64,000 bases of DNA from Agapanthus africanus (lineage: Eukaryota; Streptophyta; Magnoliopsida; Asparagales; Amaryllidaceae), in NCBI GenBank assembly GCA_030015575.1, contig JASDDO010000008.1, positions 81,755,965-81,819,964 of the forward strand. The letters are read 5' to 3'. The translations under genes were made by a program, and so were the position numbers. Every line of letters begins with the position of its first letter. Within the stretch, counting starts at the first letter, position 1. The notes under the pieces are model-generated. The model was not told the origin of the DNA. It saw nothing but the letters and a program-made list of their open reading frames with translations, and ran no database searches. Positions 56,033-64,000 of the stretch are shown here, in pieces.

Positions 56033-58141
56033 TGTTAGTTATATGTATGCCCTAGAGGCTATTACTGTACATACGATGTATATTGTAGTGGATGCTTGGG
56101 CATATATAGGTAGGACTTTCTTGCTCGACATGATAGTATGCTATCTGGTTGCTCTTTATCTTAACATGTACTCTGATTGTCTCTATGTTACATGTTGATA
56201 AAGCCCTTAGGATGAGTACTTGACTACCAGGACTATGATGCAGATCATACTAGTGGGGACAGTGTAGTCGCTAAGTACATCCTTCAAATTTTCCTAGCCG
56301 TAGGTGTATCGAGATAGGGCATCGATATATCAGAGTAGACTAGCGTATGCGCCTCTTGACCCATATGATGGGCGATGGATGATCCCATATCCATTGGTGT
56401 TTGACATCAGAGAAGGTATACATGTGCTCAGTGGAGACAGGGTACACTGGACGGACTCGCCGAGAACTCCCAGATGGTATTATACCTCACGTCAGATGGC
56501 AGTTCTCTGGTGACACCGGTACAGGTTAGTCTGTAGACCCGAGATCGTCATAGAGTCTTGTGTGATTCCCACTGTGCTTTGATTTCCATCATACCACGTC
56601 CAAGAGGGCGTGCAAAACGGTGGCTTTTGGGTACAATCCCGAATCGCACGGAGGCAATGAGCGATAGGAGGGGTTTCGTCTCTCCCGGTATAGGGAGTTG
56701 ATGTTGCGCTGTGTTCGATTCGCTATAACTGGAAATCCCTAGCCTGAGTTGTTGAGATTTACTGGTAAGTGTTATCAGTAGTTTCTCGAACTGTTATAGA
56801 CCTCATATCGACACGACTTATCAAGCTACCGGGGTCTGACGTTTACCACCCCTAGGCGAGATATGCGACATATCAGACGAAGAGACTGGACTGTACGGGA
56901 GTGTTACTGATTGGATTCGCTGGAGAATGTACAGGCCTGCTTGTTGATCTTCTGATCGCTCAATACTTGGGTGGCTGTTACGTTTAGCTGACCGCTTGCA
57001 GCTTGTGGGTGTTTGATATGATCATCACCTACTGCCGGCGTATTGACGATTCTTCAGAGTCCTACACAGAGATTTCCTAGCTCAGGAAAAACGGAGTAGG
57101 AGCACATATGTGATATGTGCGGGACCGAGAACAATACGTGTATATGATACCGTATTAGATTCTCGCGATAAATGATATCGGCCGGGTATATGTTATATAG
57201 CCGGGTCATCGGATCAAGTGTTGATTCGATGAACTGATACAGATTATATTAGTCGGTTATTTATGAAATAGCCGGATTATCGGATCAAGTGTTGATTTGA
57301 TAATTTAATGTATAATTATATATTTGAAATATTATATTACATTAACTAATATTAGCTCACTTAAAGATTCTTTTTCTCACTGGGATAATACATTGATATA
57401 TATATGATATATGTTAATTGTATTATTTTATTTTGTTACAATAAATATTATATGTGTGATATATAATATTGTAACATGTTAGGGTTATAATTGCAACATG
57501 ATTTATGGAGTTTAAATATAGTTAGGATTTGGATTAGGGTTAAGCTTGGATGAAGCTTTCAAGAAGTTTCTTGAAGTTTTGACTTTGACTTATGATATTT
57601 TGTGTAAATATTTCTTAACCCAACCCAAACCCTTTACCATAGTTAATTCTCTACAATGGTTAAGTCTTCTTTCTTAACCAATGGTTGCAATTCTAACCTC
57701 ACACATATAATTCATTATTCATCACAAATAGATTTCTTCTTCTTCCTCCTCTTGAAAAAGCTTTCTAGCTTTTTGTGAAGTGATGATAATGAGTGAGAAA
57801 TTGAAAACAAAGCAATAGCTTGGGTTTGAGTTTCTTCAAGGTAGATCATCTTAGTTATTGAAGATTGGAAGCAAGCATGCATCTTTCTCTTCATGGAGCC
57901 TCTCTAGAGTCTGGGTACTTGATGATCGCAACGAAGGGACCAAAACACGGAGCTTATGAAGTGAAGGAACGGACTACAAAGGTTGTAATCCCTAACTCTT
58001 AGATGTTAAAGTGTTTAACATGCTTGTTTTCTTAATTCTCTAGTTAAGATCTTGGTTAGGGTTACATAGCACCCCAAAATTTTATAAAATGGCATGTGTG
58101 ATGCCTTGCTAAACCTTGTTGTCGTGCTATACAACCCAACA
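56033..58141 (+). repeat. 3' LTR of element B
   Basis: It matches the 5' LTR from TGTTAGTTATATG to CCCAACA and is followed by TATGA. Confidence 0.92.
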
Positions 58142-58390
58142 TATGAGATCTGGCGGGTGCTTCAAGAAGCTATCAGGGATGTGGTAGCTTTTGATAAAGC
58201 TGTTGTTTTTACTCGCGACATGGTTGAAGCTCACAAAGTTACCGAAAAAGAGCATGAAAGTCGGCTTGCCTCGTACCAGGCCCAACAGTCTCAAGCGGAG
58301 GCCCGTCTTGTAGTGATAACAAATTATGAAACCAAGGCCCAGCGGAAAAGGGATGAACTGAAAAATCTGTTACACTGTCCGCCGGCTTGA
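58142..58390 (+). pseudogene. C-terminal part of an antisense ORF in the J spacer
   Basis: The plus frame reads YEIWRVLQEAIRDVVAFDK, then a charged, heptad-like region (AHKVTEKEHESRLASYQAQQ, ARLVVITNYETKAQRKRDELKNLL) and ends CPPA. It looks like a coiled-coil. An AATAAA signal follows near 58,494. The ORF opposes the direction of J and was cut by B. Tat-type elements such as Grande are known to carry antisense ORFs between pol and the 3' LTR; this may be one. Function unknown. Confidence 0.5.
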
Positions 58391-59301
58391 AAAATTGTAT
58401 ATTTTTTCTTTTATTCTTCTTTTGTACATACTCCTGAATGAGGGTATTTTTTTTATTCTTTCATAGGTTGTAATTTGTATTCATTTTAATTCATGAATAA
58501 AAGACATATTTTTCTTGTCTCCCTCTGTCATTTTTCCACTTTGCTGTATTATCGCTATGTTACTCTGGGAAGCGTAGAGAATATTTCGTCCTAGCTTTCT
58601 TGTAGGGTATCGATGGCTTAGGAAGCAGGTTCAGGTCTGCTGCCTAAGACTTTCCAACTTTATGAGTCGTGAGGATCTCAAAAAGATTTTTCTCCCTACG
58701 AGTCGAGAGGATCTCGTAGGTGTATTTTCTCCTTAGGAATCGTGAGGATTCCTAAGTGCGTTTTCTCTTGAGAGTCATAAGGATCTCACAAGAGAATTTT
58801 CCCGCCTACAAGTCAAGAGGACTCGTAAGTGGTTGTTTCCCTCATTGTCGATGTTCGACTTCGGAGAGTGTGACCCGTGAATAGTATGCAAGAGTCCATC
58901 TTGGACCGACTTGCAGGGCCCAGTGCTTAGGAAACAGGTTTTTTAATCTCCATTGCCAAAGGCTTTGCCTTACGAGTCGAGACGAATCGAGAAGTTCTTG
59001 CAAAGATGTCCTAACGTCGCAGTTAACCTCTGTTCTATACAACAAAGGTCCGTTAGGGTCTGTGGTACTAGGGTTGTGTCCGTCGTACCGTCGCGTTGGC
59101 TGATGTATTCCTCGATAAGTAATTTTGCTGTTCGAGTAGCCTTGAGACTGTCGTGTCTCTGATCCCCTTCAGGGGTTGGACAAGACATCTTCAAGCAATC
59201 TTCCAGGTAGCATTACCGTCGAAAGAACAAGCGTTAGGGATATTCCATGCCGCTTTTCACTTGAGGTTTGGCTCAGTTTGGGAGCCCCGATGAGTCATGA
59301 C
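58391..59301. other. J spacer: hairpin array 1 and flanks
   Basis: After AT-rich sequence, five hairpins spaced about 34 bases lie at 58,660-58,840. A compound hairpin (58,884-58,916) and a partial further unit (58,930-58,990) follow. I see no gene; the 60-75-codon frames are shadows of the repeats. Confidence 0.6.
58660..58840. repeat. Five-hairpin array 1
   Basis: Successive units read TTTCTCC, arm, loop, complementary arm. Examples are CTACGAG/CTCGTAG (58,696-58,719) and CTTAGGAA/TTCCTAAG (58,732-58,756, loop TCGTGAGGA). The order of arms is TATGAG, TACGAG, TTAGGAA, TTGAGA, TACAAG; the first and the last two are imperfect. The same order recurs in arrays 2 and 3. Confidence 0.82.
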
Positions 59302-62065
59302 CACTCCGCGCTGGTGTGAGATGATCTCCGATAGTCTATCAGGTTTTATATGAGTTGCCGTCAAGACCTTGAAGCTAGGAATATTTCCTTCGTTTCGTTT
59401 GCTGGCATTGCGTCTTCTGTATCGAGACGAATGTCGCGGTGGTGATCACTCCGCGCTGGTGTGGGATGATCTCCGATAGTCTTTTAGGTTTCATATGAGT
59501 TGCCGTCAAGACCCTGAAGCTAAGAATATTGCCTTTGCTTCGTTTGTTGACATTGCGTCTGCTGTATCAAGATGAATGTCGCGGTGGTGATCATTCCACG
59601 CTAGTGTGGGATGATCTCCGATAGTCTTTCAGGTTTTATATGAGTTGCCGTCAAGACTCTGAAGCTAGGAATACTGCCTTTGCTTCGTTGTTTTGGCGCG
59701 TCCAAACCCTATTGGAGGAAGAACGCTGTGGTAATATCTCGTCTGTTGTGTCGAGACGAATGTCGAGGTGGTGACCACTCCGCGTTGGTGTGGGATGATC
59801 TCCGATAGTCTTTCACGTTTTATATGAGTTGCCATCAAGACCCTGAAGCTATGGATATTTCCTTTGCTTCGTTTGCTGGCATTGTGTCTGCTGTATCGAG
59901 ACGAATTTCGCGGTGGTAATCACTCCGCATTGGTGAGGGATGATCTCCGATAGTCTTTCAGGTTTTATATGAGTTGCCGTCAAGACCCTGAAGCTACGAA
60001 TATTTCCTTTGCTTCGTTTGCTGGCATTGCGTCTGCTGTATCGAGACGAATGTCATGGTGGTGATCACTCCGCGTTGGTGTGGGATGATCTCTGATAGTC
60101 TTTCAGGTTTTATATGAGTTGCCGTCAAGACCCTGAAGCTAGGAATATTGCCTTTTCTTCGTTTGCTGGCATTGTGTCTGCTGTATCGAGACGAATGTCG
60201 TGGTAGTGATCACTCCGCGCGGGTGTGGGATGATCTCCGATGGTCTTTCAGGTTTTATATGAGTTGTCGTCAAGACCCTAAAGCTAGGAATTTTTCCTTT
60301 GCTTCATTGTTTTGGTGCGTCCAAATCTTATTGGAGGAAGAACGCTGTGGTAACTTCTCGTCTTTTGTGTCGAGACGAATGTCAAGGTGGTGACCACTCC
60401 GCGCTAGTGTGTGATGATCTCCGATAGTCTTTCAGGTTTTATATGAGTTGCCGTCAAGACCCTGAAGCTAGGAATATTGGCTTTGCTTCGTTTGCTGGCA
60501 TTGCGTCTGCTGTATCGAGAGGAATGTCGCGGTGGTGATCACTCCGCGCTGGTGTGGGATGATCTCCGATAGTCTTTCAGGTTTTATATGAGTTGTCGTC
60601 AAGACCCTGAAGATAGGAATATTGCCTTTGCTTCATTTGCTGTCATTGCGTCTACTGTATCGAGACGAATGTTGTGGTGGTGATCACTCCGCGCTGGTGT
60701 GGGATGATCTCCGATAATCTTTCAGGTTTTATATGAGTTGCCGTCAAGACCCTGAAGCTAGGATATTGCCTTTGCTTCATTTGCTGGCATTGCGTCTGCT
60801 GTATCGAGACGAATGTCGTGGTGGTGATCACTCTGCGCTGGTGTGGGATGATCTCCGATGGTCTTTCAGGTTTTATATGAGTTGCCGTCAAGACCCTGAA
60901 GCTAAGAATATTGCCTTTGCTTCATTTGCTGGCATTGCGTCTGCTGTATTGAGACGAATGTAGCGTGGTGATCACTCCGCGCTGGTGTGAGATGTTCTCT
61001 GATAGTCTTTCAGGTTTTATATGAGTTGCCGTCAAGACCCTGAAGCTAGGAATATTGCCTTCGCTTCGTTTACTGACATTGCGTCTGCTGTATCGAGATG
61101 AATGTCGTGGTGGTGATCACTCCGCGCTGGTGTGGGATGATCTCCGATAGTCTTTCAGGTTTTATATGAGTCGCCGTCAAGACCCTGAAGCTAGGAATAT
61201 TGCCTTCGCTTCATTTGATGGCATTGCGTCTGCTGTATCGAGACGAATGTCGTGGTGGTGATCACTCCGGGCTGGTGTGGGATGATCTCCAATAGTCTTT
61301 CAGGTTTTATATGAGTTGCTGTCAAGACCTTGAAGCTAGGAATATTTCCTTTGCTTTGTTTGCTGGCATTGCGTCTGCTGTATCGAGACTAATGTCGCGG
61401 TGGTGATCACTCCGCGCTATTGTAGGATGATCTCCGATAGTCTTTCAGGTTTTATATGAGTTGCCGTCATGACCCTGAAGCTAGGAATATTGCCATTGCT
61501 TCGTTTGTTAGCATTGTGTCTGCTGTATCGAGACGAATGTCGCGGTGGTGATCACTCCGCGCTGGTGTGGGATGATCTCCCATAGTCTTTCAGGTTTTAT
61601 ATAAGTTGCCATCAAGACCCTGTAGCTAGGAATATTGCCTTTTCTTCGTTGTTTTGGCGCGTCCAAATCCTGTTGTAGGAAGAACGTTGTGGTGACATCT
61701 CGTCTGCTGTATCGAGACGAATGTCGAGGTAGTGAGCACTCCACGCTGGTGTGGGATGATCTCCGATAGTCTTTCAGATTTTATATGAGTTGCCGTCAAG
61801 ACCCTGAAGCTAGGAATATTGCTTTTGCTTCATTTGCTGGCATTACGTCTGCTGTATCGAGATGAATGTCGCGGTAGTGATCACTCCGTGCTGGTGTGGG
61901 ATGATCTCCGATAGTCTTTCAAGTTTTATATGAGTTGTTGTCAAGACCCTGAAGCTAGGAATATTGCCTTTGCTTCATTGTTTTGGCGCGTCCAAATCCT
62001 GTTGGAGAAAGAACGCTGTGGTGACATCTTGTCTGCTGTATCGAGACGGACGTCGAGATGGTCTC
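59302..62065. repeat. 145/184-bp tandem array in the J spacer
   Basis: Nineteen unit starts (CACTCCGCGCTGGTGTGGGA and variants) were located at 59,302, 59,447, 59,592, 59,776, 59,921, 60,066, 60,211, 60,395, 60,540, 60,685, 60,829, 60,973, 61,118, 61,263, 61,408, 61,553, 61,737, 61,882 and, degenerate, 62,066. Most steps are 145 bp (two are 144). Four are 184 bp because TTTGCTGGCATTGCGTCTG is replaced by a longer segment with TTTTGGCGCGTCCAAA. Units are highly similar. The 145-base period is not a multiple of three, so this is not coding. Confidence 0.95.
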
Positions 62066-62700
62066 TAGATTGTTGATGAACCATCGAGGCTTGGAACTAG
62101 GGACTTCACCGTGGTTCCGTGGTTTTGACCCTGGGGTCGATTATTGACGTTGCATCTGCATCCTGCTGGAGTTGAGAAGAAACGTCGTTGTTGACACTGC
62201 GTCTGCTGTAACGAGACGAATGTCGAGGTGGTCTCTAGGTTGTTGTGAATCGTCGAGATCTGGAACTAGGGACTTTGTCATGGCTCCGAGGTTGATTGTC
62301 GCGTTCGAGTCTTGCTGGAGTGAGGAGGAACGCCGTTGTGAGTCTCCAGGTTGTAGATATTGCCATCGAGACTTGGCTCTCTTTCCTATGGAACATGGTG
62401 GGATGATATGGTTCCCTCTTTGTTTGTGCCCCTGGATTGTATACAGGGATCGATGTGATCTCATCTGTAGGGAAAAAAGTTTCATTCATTTCATTTTTTT
62501 TATTTCTTTTCGCGATGCTCTATCATTTCAACTTTTTATATCGCGAAAGTTGCTATTGCCCAATCATTTCAGCTATTTTTTGCGGTGCCCAATAATTTCG
62601 GCTATTTTGTATGCATATCTTTTATTTGCTGATTTTGTTACAAGTTGCCCCATCATTTCGGCTATTTCATATGCATTTTTGGCTCACTGATTTGAGTTTG

Positions 62701-62860
62701 GAATCTGATGCCAATCTCAGGATCAGCATCGCTACGACTGGAATATTGCTAGGAGCAAATCATCATTTGCCGTGAAAGGACTTAGAATTTGATACCGATG
62801 TAAGTATCGGCATCGCTACAACTCGGATATTACCAGGAGCGAATCATCATTTGCCGTTGT
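62701..62860. repeat. 84-bp tandem pair
   Basis: Two copies start at 62,701 and 62,785 (GAATCTGATGCC.. and GAATTTGATACC..). They share GGAGC(A/G)AATCATCATTTGCCGT and CATCGCTAC, with about 80% identity. Confidence 0.8.
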
Positions 62861-62914
62861 CAATTTAAATAAAGATGGCTTAGCAAACAGGGTTAGGATT
62901 ATGTCGACTAAGGC

Positions 62915-63090
62915 TTTTGATTTCATGAGCCGTAAGGGTCTCATAAAAGTATTTCTCCCTACGAGTCGTGAGGATCTCGTAGGTGCATTTTCTCCTTAGG
63001 AATCGTAAGGATTCCTGAGTGTGTGTTCTCTTATAAGTCTTAAGGATCTTACAAGAGTGTTTTCTCCTTATAAGTCGAGAGGACTTACAG
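62915..63090. repeat. Five-hairpin array 2
   Basis: The order is as in array 1: ATGAG/CTCAT, CTACGAG/CTCGTAG (62,959-62,982), CTTAGGAA/TTCCTGAG (62,995-63,019), CTCTTATAAG/CTTACAAGAG, and CCTTATAAG/CTTACAGG. Loops are variants of TCGTGAGGA. Confidence 0.82.
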
Positions 63091-63249
63091 GGGTCGTTCA
63101 CCACGTGAGCATATCCCTAGTCGCTGGTGGGACTTTGTTAGGGAATGTTTATTCGTGCCCATGTATTGTATACAAGGGTCAATATTGAACCGCTTGTATG
63201 GCAACATTGGAGGTTGTGATGGCTTAAGAACAGGTTCAGATCCCATTAG

Positions 63250-63440
63250 CTTAAGGCTTTTGAATGGTGTGAGCTGTGAGGGTCTCAAAGGGGAATTCTC
63301 CTCACGAGTCATGAGGATCTCATAGGTGCGTTTTCTCCTTAAGAATCGTGAGGATTCTTAAGTGTGTTGCTCCCTTATGAGTCGTAAGGATCTCACGCAG
63401 GTATTTTCTCCTCACATGGTCGAGAGGACCGTGCAAGTGT
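63250..63440. repeat. Five-hairpin array 3
   Basis: Same order again, including CTTAAGAA/TTCTTAAG (63,338-63,362) with loop TCGTGAGGA, where array 1 has CTTAGGAA/TTCCTAAG. Both arms changed together. The other units are imperfect (CACGAG/CTCATAG, TTATGAG/CTCACG, CACATGGT/ACCGTGC). Confidence 0.8.
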
Positions 63441-63648
63441 CATTTAACGAGATTGCGCCCTTTCGGGTTTACATAAAACTCGCCGGTAGCCCTGTTTTTT
63501 TTTACTAATGGAGCCCTTTCGGGTTTTCATCCGTGCCCATCTCGCTTATAGGCATACCATTTTCTTTGTTCTTTTTTTTTTATATTTTTTTGTCAGCCTT
63601 GGGATGCTGCGATCCGTAGTAGTTTATAGACGTTTTGGTCAATAGCTA

Positions 63649-63780
63649 GTTTTAGGACATAGTGGTCCATCATTAGTTTAAGGACGTTTCGGTCCGTCGT
63701 TAGTTTAAGGACGTTTCGGTTCGTCGTTAGTTTTAGGACATTTCGGTCCGTCGTTAGTGTTAGGACATTTCGGTCCGTTT
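63649..63780. repeat. GGAC-N6-GTCC array (J spacer)
   Basis: Five units of about 27 bases are present: one with loop ATAGTG, the others with GTTTCG or ATTTCG between GGAC and GTCC (one arm mutated to GTTC). It is the third occurrence of this array type in the window. Confidence 0.85.
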
Positions 63781-63868
63781 GCCGGCTACTACTTATAGAT
63801 TTTAGGCTTAGGAAGATAGCGAGCGGACATAGGCGTCGTCATCTATCGTTGACCTAGGCCGTGACTCG

Positions 63869-64000
63869 TCAGGCGTAGTATTTTTTTCAGTAATCGACCG
63901 TTTATTGGCCTGAAAGGTCTTTCGCCATGCATGTCCATGAGTAGATAGGCTCCACCTTGGTAGACATTGTCTATGATATACGGTCCTTCATAGTTCGGCT
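63869..64000 (-). pseudogene. Integrase C-terminus of element J (partial)
   Basis: Reading from the right edge on minus: PNYEGPYIIDNVYQGGAYLL, then MDMHGERPFRPINGRLLKK. The NYEGPY..GGAYLL..M.G...PING..LKK pattern is the integrase C-terminal domain of plant Ty3 elements of the Tat/Ogre side, distinct from the chromodomain tail of G. An A7 run (63,881-63,887) carries one extra base; without it the frame would end four codons later at 63,869. Everything upstream is outside the window. Confidence 0.78.

Larger units (their letters stand above)
47983..58141 (+). mobile_element. Element B: decayed Ty1/copia retrotransposon related to A
   Basis: LTRs of 2,102 and 2,109 bp start TGTTAGTTATATG and end CCCAACA, with TATGA on both sides (47,978-47,982 and 58,142-58,146). 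The PBS is the initiator-Met type. The leader and pol match A along their length but pol is riddled with stops and indels, while the LTRs still agree at roughly 96% by eye. B may have moved as an already damaged copy. Confidence 0.92.
62066..63868. other. J spacer between the tandem array and integrase
   Basis: It contains a two-copy repeat of about 171 bp (62,029 and 62,200), a compound hairpin (62,427-62,472), four copies of a CCAATCATTTCGGCTATTT-like word (62,525-62,670), an 84-bp tandem pair (62,701-62,860), hairpin arrays 2 and 3, a compound hairpin (63,155-63,200), two GCCCTTTCGGGTTT words (63,470 and 63,511), and a GGAC-N6-GTCC array. No gene is seen. Confidence 0.65.
33768..64000 (-). 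mobile_element. Element J: F-family retrotransposon, 3' part, carrying G and B
   Basis: Right to left on minus: integrase C-terminus at the window edge (63,869-64,000), a long spacer with tandem repeats and a plus-strand ORF, then the 3' LTR (33,768 to about 37,290). LTR and spacer share several hairpin families with each other and with element F, supporting one element. After removing G (38,446-47,880) and B (47,983-58,146), the spacer is about 7 kb. A long 3' spacer with repeats and an antisense ORF is known for Tat/Ogre/Grande-type elements. The left target duplication would be AGGAG (33,763-33,767); its partner is outside the window. Confidence 0.7.

Noticed and set aside
60652..60891. 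Repetitive minus-strand ORFs across the 145-bp array (also 61,508-61,744)
   Set aside because: The period is not a multiple of three, so the frame shifts at each unit; open only by chance.
59302..62065. CRISPR-like array
   Set aside because: There are no short direct repeats with unique spacers; units are long and nearly identical throughout, and the context is a plant retrotransposon.

Overview
This is a host-gene-free stretch of a large, repeat-rich flowering-plant nuclear genome. Almost all of it belongs to LTR retrotransposons (Ty1/copia and several Ty3/gypsy lineages) inserted into one another. The plant assignment rests on chromovirus integrases, Tat-like gag genes, primer-binding sites (PBS) of the TGGTATCAGAGCC and TGGCGCCGTTGCCGGGGAT types, and CG-rich old copies broken by stops and frameshifts. 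I found no rRNA, tRNA, CRISPR or ordinary host gene. The species cannot be named from this sequence.

Left nest (1-20,725). Element F is a Tat/Ogre-like Ty3 element on the minus strand. Its gag, a protein with repeated [SI]-[VI]-F-x-[RQ]-L motifs, its PBS and its 5' LTR read from right to left. Its LTR was split by copia element A (3,215-19,613, plus strand, target duplication TGCGC). The 3' end of A was split in turn by element C (11,253-18,574, minus strand, target duplication ATTCC), a non-autonomous element whose only gene is one 651-codon open frame of unknown function.

Middle (20,726-33,767). Fragments of copia LTRs are followed by a Tat-type gag-protease remnant with its LTR (K, minus strand), then about 2 kb of unassigned sequence, then a decayed Tekay/Del-type chromovirus (D, minus strand) running from a 3' LTR to a broken gag.

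Right nest (33,768-64,000). Element J, of the same family as F, is inserted in the gag of D. Its 3' LTR (33,768 to about 37,290) comes first, then a roughly 7-kb spacer, then the integrase C-terminus at the right edge. The spacer was hit twice, about 100 bp apart. One hit is the young chromovirus derivative G (38,446-47,875, target duplication GGTTT, two 2,793-bp LTRs about 99% identical). The other is copia element B (47,983-58,141, target duplication TATGA), a decayed relative of A.

The most unusual signal is in the F/J family. Its LTRs and spacer are built from dozens of short inverted repeats: two arms around a fixed loop. The arm sequences change from copy to copy while staying complementary. 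The forms include GGAC-N6-GTCC micro-arrays, AATTAAATT-centred palindromes, paired G-boxes upstream of the TATA box, three arrays of five hairpins in a fixed order, and a compound hairpin recurring at five sites. The spacer also carries a 145/184-bp tandem array that looks like a young satellite. Covariation suggests selection or a copying mechanism that maintains pairing; structure prediction and family-wide alignment would decide.
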